Of a DNA stretch of 64,000 bases, positions 25,147 through 32,966 are shown piece by piece (the first letter of the stretch is position 1; every line of letters starts with the position of its first letter). Under the pieces are notes generated by a model. It saw nothing but the letters and a program-made list of their open reading frames with translations. It did no database searches and was not told the DNA's origin. The position numbers and the translations under genes are program-made. Origin of the DNA: Aeromonas dhakensis (GTDB taxonomy: Bacteria > Pseudomonadota > Gammaproteobacteria > Enterobacterales > Aeromonadaceae); assembly GCF_000820305.1 (NCBI RefSeq), contig NZ_CDBH01000027.1, positions 99,422 to 163,421 on the forward strand, in the 5' to 3' direction.

Positions 25147-25655
25147 ACTGATATTCCTGCTTGATAGGGCGGAAAACCACCTTGATTCGGGTCTATTCAG
25201 ATAACCGCGGCGCGATATCCTGCGCGGGGCAACCCGTCATGCCGCCATGAGCGAGGGGCCGCAGTGACCGAGTGTCGGCTCCCAGCAATCGGGGCCGGCG
25301 AGAGGTGGGCCAATCTATTCCAGGGAATATCTCAGCAAGGAGGTCAGGTAATGCATATGTTTTATTTCCCCTTTAACTGAGCGCCAGGTTGATAATGTGA
25401 GGATAAAAAAAGCGGCCAAGGGGTAACAGGGACAAGAATGGTCATATGGAGTAGTCCATACAGATAACAGGGAGTAATTGGATTTCCTTTGACTCCCTTT
25501 TATTGATTGCCGACAACCGGCAGGCTGGCAGAGATAATTCGGCCACAGCGTGATATAAAGACGGGCGGGAGGCGACGGATTTTAATCTTGACGTATAACG
25601 CAGGCTTGTATAAAAAATACGCCAACTGATAGCGCTATACCAAGGAGAGTGTGTC
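25147..25655. other. 509-bp spacer between the membrane-protein gene and the OstA-like gene
   Basis: Two divergent genes flank this stretch, so it holds both promoters. It is A/T-richer from about 25340 to 25640. No RNA gene, repeat or terminator was recognised. A reverse frame at 25442-25729 has no ribosome binding site or domain. Confidence 0.35.
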
Positions 25656-25982
25656 GTGTTCGAGTTCACTGTTAATAAGGCGGCGCTGCTGTCTCTTTCA
25701 CTATTATTTACCTCCTCGGCCATGGCCATGGAAATATCTGCAGATAAAACCAGAACGGTTCAGGAGTTTACCGGCAATGTCATATTGAAGGTAAATGATA
25801 ATGAGTCTGTGACTGTCTCTGCCGATTCGGTCAGAAAAAGCCAGGATGGCATGGAATATTCTGGCAAGGTCACCTTGTCTGCCGAAAAATTCAATGCTGA
25901 AGCTGATGAAATAAAGTCGGCGACAGATGGCCACGGTACGACCACCTTTACCACTGACAAGCTGACGCTGATCAGCAAATAG
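25656..25982 (+). CDS. Small periplasmic OstA/LptA-fold protein
   Basis: A 108-residue exported protein starting at GTG 25656, eight bases after AAGGAG. A signal peptide ends near SSAMA (residue 24). The remaining 85 residues repeat a beta-strand pattern (TVQEFTGNVILKVNDNESVT, then YSGKVTLSAEKFNAEADEIK) like the OstA_N/LptA jelly roll, which carries lipopolysaccharide in the periplasm. It is about half the length of LptA and is far from any lpt gene, so it is not the essential LptA. Function unknown; it could bind a lipid or glycolipid. It is followed 170 bp later by a MocR-family gene. Confidence 0.65.
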   Translation: MFEFTVNKAALLSLSLLFTSSAMAMEISADKTRTVQEFTGNVILKVNDNESVTVSADSVRKSQDGMEYSGKVTLSAEKFNAEADEIKSATDGHGTTTFTTDKLTLISK

Positions 25983-26152
25983 CGGTCAGCCAATGCACGC
26001 CCGTGATGGCGCCATATACCATGTTTTCATGGTACAGGGTGTTATCAGCCAATATTGTCATGCTGCTCTTCTATCGTGATGCCAACAGGAGTGGATAATG
26101 GATAAACAACGGAAGTGATAGAATACAGAGCCATATTTCATGGACCCCTCTC

Positions 26153-27562
26153 ATGGACATTCAGGATCTGAACCTCAGCCGGGAGCAGGCAACCCCGCTC
26201 TATCTGCAGATATACCAGCGCTATTGCCATGCCATCGCGAGCGGAGCCTTGAACGCCGGTGACCGTGTGCCCTCGGTGCGCAGTCTGGCAAGCGAACTGA
26301 ACCTTGCGCGCGGCACGGTTGAAATGGCCTATCAGATGCTGATCGGTGAAGGGTATCTGATATCCCGTGGTGCCGCGGGCACTGTGGTTGCCGCCGGGCT
26401 GAACAGGCTCGTCGAGGCGCCACCCTCTCCCCGACCCGCCGCCACACCAGCGCCGACCCAGGGGATCCCTCACAGCGAGATCCTGCCGTTCCAGCTGGGT
26501 GTGCCCGCGCTGGATCTGTTCCCGCGCAAGAGCTGGGCCCGGCTTGCCACCCGGCATCTGCGCAATATGGAGATGGTGACGCCGGATCCGGCCGGGCACC
26601 CGGCCCTGCGCCGCGCCATCGCCACCTATCTGGGCATTTCGCGGGGGATCCGCTGCAGCCACGAACAGGTATTCATCACGGTTGGTTATCGGGGGGCGCT
26701 GGATCTGGTGTGCCGCGCCCTGCTGCGAGCGGGAGATCTGGGCTGGTTTGAAGAGCCTGGCTATTTTCATGCGCGCCAGTTTTTGCAGCAGGCGGGTCTG
26801 CGGTTGCACCCGGTGCCCGTCGACATGCACGGCATGGATGTCAGCCAGGGTGAGCAAACCGCAGACGAGGCCCGGTTTGCGGTGGTCACCCCCACCCACC
26901 AGAGCCCGATGGGGGTGGCCCTCAGCCTGCCGCGTCGACTGGCGCTGCTGGAGTGGGCGGAGCGGCGCAACGCCTGGATCATCGAAGATGACTACGACAG
27001 CGAGTTTCGCTACCACGGTCGGCCCTTGCCCCCCCTCAAGAGCCTGGATCATCAGGGGCGCGTGCTCTACACGGGGACCTTCAGCAAGGTGCTCTACCCC
27101 GGTTTGCGGCTGGCCTATCTGGTGGTGCCCGAGGCGCAGGTCGTCCGTTTTCGCGAGCTGGTGGCGCAGCTGCCCGGCGCGGGTAATCCGGTGCTGCAGG
27201 CCACCCTGGCAGACTTCATGGATCAGGGGCATTTCACCCGCCACCTGAGCAAGATGCGCAGATTCTATGCCGAGCGGCATGGTTATCTGGTCGATGCCTT
27301 GGCCACCCGCCTGGGCGACCGGTTGCGGGTACAGCCGCAGGCTGGCGGGATCCATCTACTGGCGCAGGTTGCCGGGGGCGTGACGGATCAGCAGCTGGTC
27401 GAGATCGCCCAAGCCAATGGGCTGGCGTTGCATGCCCTGAGTAGCTGGTACATGAACCCGGCGCAGCAAAGGGGGGTGATGATGGGGTTTGCCAACTTTG
27501 CCAGCGCAGAGCAGGCCGATCGGGCCGTGCAGCAGCTGTTGTCCCTGTGGCCGGCAGAGTGA
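26153..27562 (+). CDS. MocR/PdxR-family transcriptional regulator (GntR HTH plus aminotransferase fold)
   Basis: A 469-residue fusion of an N-terminal GntR-type winged helix (LYLQIYQRYCHAIASGALNA, VRSLASELNLARGTVEMAYQ, residues 16-65) with a class I aminotransferase-like PLP domain. The PLP lysine is in YTGTFSKVLYPGLRLAYLV, and IIEDDYDSEFRYHGRP carries the ring-contacting aspartate. MocR proteins bind DNA and use PLP-linked ligands to control vitamin B6, GABA, taurine or transport genes. No metabolic target gene is adjacent; the neighbours are the OstA-like gene and, converging, an MFS pump. The family is certain, the regulon is not. Confidence 0.9.
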   Translation: MDIQDLNLSREQATPLYLQIYQRYCHAIASGALNAGDRVPSVRSLASELNLARGTVEMAYQMLIGEGYLISRGAAGTVVAAGLNRLVEAPPSPRPAATPAPTQGIPHSEILPFQLGVPALDLFPRKSWARLATRHLRNMEMVTPDPAGHPALRRAIATYLGISRGIRCSHEQVFITVGYRGALDLVCRALLRAGDLGWFEEPGYFHARQFLQQAGLRLHPVPVDMHGMDVSQGEQTADEARFAVVTPTHQSPMGVALSLPRRLALLEWAERRNAWIIEDDYDSEFRYHGRPLPPLKSLDHQGRVLYTGTFSKVLYPGLRLAYLVVPEAQVVRFRELVAQLPGAGNPVLQATLADFMDQGHFTRHLSKMRRFYAERHGYLVDALATRLGDRLRVQPQAGGIHLLAQVAGGVTDQQLVEIAQANGLALHALSSWYMNPAQQRGVMMGFANFASAEQADRAVQQLLSLWPAE

Positions 27563-27650
27563 GCGCCATCCTTGGGTGATGCACATCCCTCGGATTGCGA
27601 AGAGGAGGGGCTGGTTACCAGGCGCCGTCTGCCACATGGCAGAGGTCATG

Positions 27651-27676
27651 AAGAGGGCTCCCGCGGGAGCCCTCTT
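27651..27676. terminator. Hairpin terminator between the MocR and MFS genes
   Basis: AAGAGGGCTCCC and GGGAGCCCTCTT form a 12-bp stem around a minimal loop, between two converging genes. T tracts are poor, so efficiency is uncertain. It closely resembles the hairpin at 19199-19228. Confidence 0.7.
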
Positions 27677-27695
27677 GTCATTGTGCCTGTTGTAC

Positions 27696-28835
27696 TCAGC
27701 CCGGCAGCCGCACCGGGCGCAGGGCGAGGATGGCCCCGCCAAACAGCAACAGGGCCAGCAGGGCCATGGCCATGGGGCCGGCGCTGTAGGCAAAGCCGGC
27801 GACGGCGGACCAGAGCGCCACCCCGAGGTGCATCAGGGTCATGGCCAGCGACATCAGCATGCCGCGCTGGGCCGGGGCGAGCTGGGCGATGTAACCCTGC
27901 AGCGCCGGCGAGCCGATACCGCCGGCCAGCGCCCACAGGCCCAGTGGCAGGGAGAGGCTGGCTAGGTTGCCAGCCGGATAGAGGTAGAAGAAGGCGCTGA
28001 CCAGGGCGCACACCACCAGGGCGCCGCGCATCAGGGGTCGGCCGCTCTCCACATACCTGGCCAGGCGCGGCATCAGCACGTTGCCGACCACGCTGATAAC
28101 GCCAAGGGCGCCGTAGAGCAGCCCCACCGACCAGACGGGCAGCCCCTGACTGTCGTGCAGGTGCTGGCCGACCAGGTTGAACAGGCCGATGCCGCCCCCC
28201 AGTCCCAACCCCATGGCGAGCAGGGCGCCGAGCGCCCCCGGAATGGCCAGCACCGAGCCCTGCGGCGCGGGGTGCGTGCCGCTGGCATGAACCTGCGGCG
28301 TGCGCGCCGTGAGCCAGGCCAAGGCTCCTGCCACGGCCCAGGCGCAGAGGCCGAGCACGATGAAGGGGGTGCGCCAGCTGCTGAGCTGGGCCAGCAGGGC
28401 GCCCACCGCCGGGCTCGAGATCATGCCGAGGGTGAGCCCCGACTGCACCCAGGCGATGCGCTTCATGGCATCGGCCGGCGCGCCGTCTGCCGCCATGGCG
28501 AAGGCGATGGGGAGCATGCCGGCGCTGGCCAGCCCGGTGATCACCCGGGTCGCCAGCCCAACCTCGAAGTTCGCCACCAGGCCGGTGGCCACCGAGGCGG
28601 CGCCAAACAGCAGGGAGGCCGGCAGCATCACCCGCAGCCGGCCGCGGCGATCCGACAGGCCGCCGAGCAGGGGGGCGATGAGGGCCAGCGCCACGCTGTA
28701 GGCGGTGATGAACAGGGTCACCCGTTCCGGGGCGACCCCCAGCTCGGCGCCGATGGGGGCGAGCAGGGGGCCCAGCATCAGCTCATCGGCCCCGACCAGA
28801 AACGCAATCAAAAACAGCAGTACTTTCAGTAACAT
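27696..28835 (-). CDS. MFS drug-type efflux transporter, second gene of the ABC-F operon
   Basis: A 379-residue MFS protein with about twelve helices. The N-terminus (LIAFLVGADELMLGPLLAPI), ITAYSVALALIAPLLGGLSD and RGRLRVMLPASLLFG (motif A) mark the DHA1 drug:H+ antiporter type. It starts 12 bp after the ABC-F stop; the ABC-F TAA lies within the AAGGA ribosome binding site, so the two are cotranscribed. Placement behind the same attenuator-like leader suggests joint induction by a ribosome-targeting compound: target protection plus efflux. The substrate is not known. Confidence 0.85.
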   Translation of the reverse strand: MLLKVLLFLIAFLVGADELMLGPLLAPIGAELGVAPERVTLFITAYSVALALIAPLLGGLSDRRGRLRVMLPASLLFGAASVATGLVANFEVGLATRVITGLASAGMLPIAFAMAADGAPADAMKRIAWVQSGLTLGMISSPAVGALLAQLSSWRTPFIVLGLCAWAVAGALAWLTARTPQVHASGTHPAPQGSVLAIPGALGALLAMGLGLGGGIGLFNLVGQHLHDSQGLPVWSVGLLYGALGVISVVGNVLMPRLARYVESGRPLMRGALVVCALVSAFFYLYPAGNLASLSLPLGLWALAGGIGSPALQGYIAQLAPAQRGMLMSLAMTLMHLGVALWSAVAGFAYSAGPMAMALLALLLFGGAILALRPVRLPG

Positions 28836-28847
28836 AATTTTTATTCC

Positions 28848-30395
28848 TTAAGCTTGGGTCGACACGGCGGCGAACTGCTGGATGTCCACCACCCGATCCG
28901 GCCAGTCGGCCACAAAGGCCGGCTCGTGGCAGACGGCGAGCACGCTGCCCGGGTAGTCGCACAGGGCCTGGCGCAGGGCGGCCTTGGTGCCGGCATCCAG
29001 GTGGGTGGTCGGCTCATCCAATATCAGCAGATGAGTGGGCTGCAGCGCCAGTCGGCACAGCTTGACCCGGGTCTGCTCACCGCCGCTCAGGGCACTGATG
29101 GGCTGGATGGCCAGCTTGCCGCCGATGCCAAGGCGCGCCAGCTGCTGGCGGGCCCCCTTGTCATCCAGCCCGGGGGCGGCCGCCTTGACCAGAGCCAGCG
29201 GGGTGACCGCGGGATCGGGCCAGTGCAGCGCCTGCTCGAAGTAACCCGACTTGAGGCCGGGGGCCAGGGCCAGTTCACCGGCGAGCGGGGTGAGGCGGCC
29301 GGTCAGGGTGTTGAGCAGGGTCGACTTGCCGATGCCGTTGAAGCCGGCGATCACCACCTTCTCGCCGCGGCGCAGCTGCAGGCTGAGCGGCGCCAGCAGG
29401 GGCTGGTGGTAGCCGATCTCCAGCTCGCTTGCGGCCAGCAGTTGTGGGTGGCCCCCCTGGGCGGCGCGAAAGCTGAGGGTGACCGGTTTGGCCTGCTCGG
29501 GGGCGGCCAGGCGCTCGATGCGCGCCAGCTGCTTCTTGCGGCCGTTGGCGATGCTGGCGTTGACCCCGGCCCCGTTTTTGGCGATGAACTGCTCGAGCCT
29601 GTCGATCTGCCGCTGCTGGGCCTGGTATTGACGGGCGTGCAGCGCCTCGGCGGCGCCCTTCTGGGCCAGCGCCTGATCGAGGTTGCCGCGATAGGTGTGG
29701 ATCTGCTGGCGGTCGATGTCGGCGATGGTGGTGGCGATGCGATTGACGAAGGCGCGGTCGTGGGAGACCACCAGGAAGGCGCCGGGGAAGCGCTCCAAAT
29801 AGCCCGCCAGCCAGTCGACGTGGGCCGTGTCCAGGTAGTTGGTCGGCTCGTCGAGCAGCAGCACCTCCGGCGTGCGCAGCAGCAGGCCGGCCAGCATCAC
29901 CTTGTGGCGCTGGCCGCCGCTTAAACTGGCAAGCAGGGTCTGCATGCCGAGCTGGGTCAGACCGAGGCCGGCCGCCACCTCGTCGATACGCGGATCTAAC
30001 TGGTAAAAACCCTGGCTCTCCAGGTGCGCCTGCAGATCGGCCGCCCGGGCCAGCTGCCGCGGCCCCAGTTCGGGGTCGGCGTAGAGGGCCAGCATCTCGG
30101 CTTCCGCCTCATAGAGGTCGGCGAACACCGACTGCAGGTAGCCCCGCAGGGTGAGGTGGCCATCCCGCGCGGCGTGCTGGTCGAGATAGCCCGCCTTGAT
30201 GCCGGGCTGCCAGAGGATGTCGCCGCCGTCTGGCAGACGCTCCCCCTGGATCAGCTGGAGCAGGGTGCTCTTGCCGGCGCCGTTGTGGCCGGTGAGGCAG
30301 ACATGCTCGCCGGCGTGGAGACGAAAGCTCGCCTGCTGGTACAGGGTCTTGTCGCCGATGTGATAGGTCAGGTTGTGGATAGTGAGCACACTCAT
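28848..30395 (-). CDS. ABC-F family ATPase behind tandem terminators (putative inducible resistance factor)
   Basis: A 515-residue ABC-F protein from the ATG at 30395. Domain 1 has GHNGAGKS (residues 36-43), LSGGQRHKVMLAGLLL and VLLLDEPTNYLD; the interdomain arm includes IDRLEQFIAKNGAGVNASIA; domain 2 has GFNGIGKST, LSGGEQTRVKLCRLAL and LLILDEPTTHLD. No membrane helices. The frame is open upstream to 30557 but that part runs through two terminator hairpins and is not coding. Another ATG at 30410 touches the T-run of the second terminator and has no binding site, so 30395 is preferred. The next gene is an MFS pump. Resistance by ribosome protection is inferred from the leader and partner. Confidence 0.87.
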   Translation of the reverse strand: MSVLTIHNLTYHIGDKTLYQQASFRLHAGEHVCLTGHNGAGKSTLLQLIQGERLPDGGDILWQPGIKAGYLDQHAARDGHLTLRGYLQSVFADLYEAEAEMLALYADPELGPRQLARAADLQAHLESQGFYQLDPRIDEVAAGLGLTQLGMQTLLASLSGGQRHKVMLAGLLLRTPEVLLLDEPTNYLDTAHVDWLAGYLERFPGAFLVVSHDRAFVNRIATTIADIDRQQIHTYRGNLDQALAQKGAAEALHARQYQAQQRQIDRLEQFIAKNGAGVNASIANGRKKQLARIERLAAPEQAKPVTLSFRAAQGGHPQLLAASELEIGYHQPLLAPLSLQLRRGEKVVIAGFNGIGKSTLLNTLTGRLTPLAGELALAPGLKSGYFEQALHWPDPAVTPLALVKAAAPGLDDKGARQQLARLGIGGKLAIQPISALSGGEQTRVKLCRLALQPTHLLILDEPTTHLDAGTKAALRQALCDYPGSVLAVCHEPAFVADWPDRVVDIQQFAAVSTQA

Positions 30396-30410
30396 GGTTG
30401 TAACATCCAT

Positions 30411-30450
30411 AAAAAACGGGGGGCAGGTACGCGACGTACCGGCCCCCCGT
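30411..30450 (-). terminator. Terminator 2 in the ABC-F/MFS leader
   Basis: On the reverse strand ACGGGGGGC (30450-30442) pairs with GCCCCCCGT (30424-30416), continued inside by GGTACG-type pairing around a three-base loop, then TTTTTT (30416-30411). It ends one base before a possible start codon. Such a strong intrinsic terminator directly ahead of a gene marks attenuation. Confidence 0.9.
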
Positions 30451-30451
30451 C

Positions 30452-30680
30452 TCAGCAAGGTGAAACGCTGCCAAATGGCAGAGACAAAAAGGCCGGCGAT
30501 GAAGCATCTCGCCGGCCTGTGTCTCCTGTTTTCATCAGATGCGGGGCAACCTCCCAAAGAGAGGGCATTCGCGCAGCTGATGAAGATTCAGTCGATGGGC
30601 TCCGGGCAACACTTCATCGTGTTAGTGCACGGAGCACAGTCTCCTGACCGAGCATTTGAACAGGATGTACAACATTGAAA
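30452..30680 (-). promoter_or_regulatory. Attenuator leader with mutually exclusive stems and candidate leader peptides
   Basis: Reading leftward, GATGAAG (30618-30612) can pair with CTTCATC (30585-30579), while the overlapping TTCATCAG (30584-30577) can pair with CTGATGAA (30538-30531) next to terminator 1. The two stems exclude each other. Candidate leader ORFs are 30617-30588 (MKCCPEPID, whose start codon lies in the first stem) and 30535-30452 (27 codons, passing through terminator 1 and stopping at the foot of terminator 2, with GGGAGG 14 bases upstream). Neither has an ideal binding site. A promoter is expected near 30660-30700 but was not clear. Confidence 0.55.
30486..30517 (-). terminator. 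Terminator 1 in the ABC-F/MFS leader
   Basis: GGCCGGCGA (30517-30509) and TCGCCGGCC (30499-30491) form a perfect 9-bp stem around a nine-base loop, followed by TTTTT (30490-30486) on the reverse strand. It lies 36 bp ahead of terminator 2. Confidence 0.92.
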
Positions 30681-30751
30681 AGCGGTCCAACAAAAATTCT
30701 GGTCGCAAAATACCCAGAATTTACCGGTGAGTCAAATCTGCGACCCTCGCG

Positions 30752-32542
30752 CTACTCGTGGTGCAGGGTGATGCAGTCCAGTCCGCCGCTGCCGCGCAGC
30801 AAGGCCTCCGCCTGGTTCAAGCCGTCCCGTCGGTTGCTGGCAGCCTGACCCACGAAATAGGGGGTGAGTCCGGCCACCTCGCGCTGCAACCAGGCGGCGA
30901 ACGCCTCATTGAGGGGGGTTATGCTGGCGGCATTGGTGATGTAGAAGGGCTGCTGACGGGTGCCCATGATGCCGTTCATCCAGTTCACCGGCCGTTTGCC
31001 CACGCTGAAGGCGCCCGGGGTGGCGATGGGGGTCAGGCCGGCATCGCTCAGTTGCTGATGGATGAGGGCATGGATCTTGTGCCAGCGCTCGCCCTGTTGG
31101 CGCAGGTCGGTCACGCTCTTGGCCAGTTCCTGCCGCTCGCTGTCGCTCAGGGTGGCATCTCTGGCCAGCACCTGCTCGATCAGCGCCGCGCTGGCGGCGT
31201 GATCGTTGAAGAGAATGCGGCCGTCGGCCAGCGGACGCATGGCCATGTCGAGGTGGAAACCGGGCTGGGCCAAGATCACCAGATCCCGCTCGGCCACCTT
31301 GAGCTCCTGCGCCATCAGGCGCTGGCTGATGGCCATCATGGCGAGGAAGCGGCCGGTCTGGTGCGCTTGCTCGGCCTCGGTCAGCCCAGTTCGCTGATAG
31401 CCGCCGGCCTGCAGCATGCGGCCAAGCCGGGTCAGGGTGGCGGCATTGGCCGTCAGCGTCTGCAGCGCATCGGTTATCTGCTCATCGCCGAAGTCGGCGT
31501 GCAGTTCGGCGGTTACCACCAGCCCTGCGTACTCCCGTTTGAGCTGGGCCAGCAGGTCGAAGGAGGCCGGCAGCGGTTGGCCATGGATGGCGCGATAGCG
31601 CTCGGCGATGCGCTCCCCTTGCTGCGTGCTCAGAAACATGCGCTGCTCCGCCGCCTGGCGGGTCGCCCAGTTCACCTCGTACTGAGCCAGCTCGGCCTTG
31701 GCGCGCGCGGTTCTGGCAAAGGCGTGGCGCTGCGGCTCATCGAGCCCCTGTGGCAGCAGGTTGGCCGCCTCCAGCAGGATGAGGTCCACCTCGGTGTCAT
31801 GACCCTTCTGGAAGGTATGGGGGCTGCCCAGCCACTCCTCTTCGTTCAGTTTCAGCCGAAACTCGCCGTCGCGCTCCATCTTCTCCTGCAAGGCGGCGAT
31901 GCGTTCACTGTCCAGCCGGCTGTGGTGCAAGGTGGTCTGCAGCAGGGCGTCGCGGCCGATCAGGGCATAGGGCGTACCGTCGGCTCGCTGGCCGGTCAGC
32001 ATGTTGCCGCCATCGATGATGGAGAAGGTGGGGATGAGCTCGCGCCCCTGCGCCTCGGCGAAGCTGTTGGCCTGGGAGAGCATGCTCTCGTTGAGCCCCT
32101 GGGAGGCCTGACTGCCGAAGCTGTGGTGGCCCTCCTGCTCGGCCTCCGGGCTCTGTTCGGTCAGGGCGGTGACGAAGGTGTGGTAGCTATCCTTGTCGGC
32201 CAGCGGTGCTCGGGGACGGAAGATGAGAGCGCCATCGCGCGACAGCCACATGTTGTCCTCGGTCCAGGTGTACATGTCAGCGTGGGTGCTGACCGAAAAG
32301 CCCTGCTCCCTGCCGATCAGCTCCAGCTCCGCCACCAGTTCCGGCTCGGTCTGGAGGGGCAGGTGGAGCTGGTGGATCCGGTTGCCCAGATCGTCCTGGG
32401 CCAGCTGGAAACTGCGCTCGAGGGCGGGGGAGTGCTGGCCGTTGCTGAGGGCGGGATCGTCCGGGAAGATCAGAGGGGCCGCCATGGCCGAGTGGAGCCA
32501 GAAGAGGGTGGAGATGGCGAGTGCCACGCCGGTTTTGCGCAT
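30752..32542 (-). CDS. Secreted pentein-fold protein, arginine/agmatine-deiminase-like
   Basis: A 596-residue exported protein. A signal peptide (MRKTGVALAISTLFWLHSAM, cleavage near Ala21-Ala22) precedes a chain with the marks of the guanidine-modifying pentein superfamily: WTEDNMW at 93-99 (substrate acids), DGGNML at 177-182, HLDM at 430-433 (His-x-Asp), and a terminal GSGGLDCITLHH with Cys590 as the expected nucleophile. YITNA with LNEAFAAWLQREVAG near 535-559 also follows agmatine deiminase. A mainly helical stretch of about 240 residues (190-425) is inserted, making it much longer than the roughly 370-residue agmatine deiminases. Periplasmic or extracellular action on peptidyl-arginine or a guanidine is likely; unproven. 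Confidence 0.7.
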   Translation of the reverse strand: MRKTGVALAISTLFWLHSAMAAPLIFPDDPALSNGQHSPALERSFQLAQDDLGNRIHQLHLPLQTEPELVAELELIGREQGFSVSTHADMYTWTEDNMWLSRDGALIFRPRAPLADKDSYHTFVTALTEQSPEAEQEGHHSFGSQASQGLNESMLSQANSFAEAQGRELIPTFSIIDGGNMLTGQRADGTPYALIGRDALLQTTLHHSRLDSERIAALQEKMERDGEFRLKLNEEEWLGSPHTFQKGHDTEVDLILLEAANLLPQGLDEPQRHAFARTARAKAELAQYEVNWATRQAAEQRMFLSTQQGERIAERYRAIHGQPLPASFDLLAQLKREYAGLVVTAELHADFGDEQITDALQTLTANAATLTRLGRMLQAGGYQRTGLTEAEQAHQTGRFLAMMAISQRLMAQELKVAERDLVILAQPGFHLDMAMRPLADGRILFNDHAASAALIEQVLARDATLSDSERQELAKSVTDLRQQGERWHKIHALIHQQLSDAGLTPIATPGAFSVGKRPVNWMNGIMGTRQQPFYITNAASITPLNEAFAAWLQREVAGLTPYFVGQAASNRRDGLNQAEALLRGSGGLDCITLHHE

Positions 32543-32966
32543 GATGATTTCCTGTTGTTATGGCGGGAGAGTGCCCGCGAGCCTGAACCTCGGCGTGCGG
32601 CGCCGTGCCGTACGCTTCGGATGGAAACCATAAGGAGCCGGCGAAGAACCACAAGGGCGCAAATCTGAATTGACTTTTAACCCTGACTAAACAGCGTTTA
32701 ATATCGCCGATTGATGATAAAGACGTCGTTTTTGATGGGGTTTATTGCCAATAAAAACAGGGTGTTGAACTATTTCAATTGTCGATAGCAAGCGGTGGTT
32801 GGATATTGCCTGGCAAGGCGGTGCGGGCCTGAAAATGCGAAGTTTTTAAGTGAGTAAATCACCGGGGCGTATCAACAGCCCAGGGGAGGGGAATCATCAG
32901 GGGGCAGGGGCCGCCTCCCGTAGCGGAGGATGGCGCGAGGGATAGAGCGAGGGATAGCGCTGCCCG
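32543..32966. other. 424-bp spacer upstream of the pentein gene
   Basis: Between two leftward genes. It should contain the promoter of the pentein gene in its A/T-rich part (about 32660-32860), where poly-A/T tracts occur. No terminator for the alpha-glucosidase gene and no RNA gene was recognised. Confidence 0.35.

Noticed and set aside
30396..30557. In-frame N-terminal extension of the second ABC-F protein
   Set aside because: It would translate through two intrinsic terminators from a TTG without binding site and has no homology to ABC-F N-termini.
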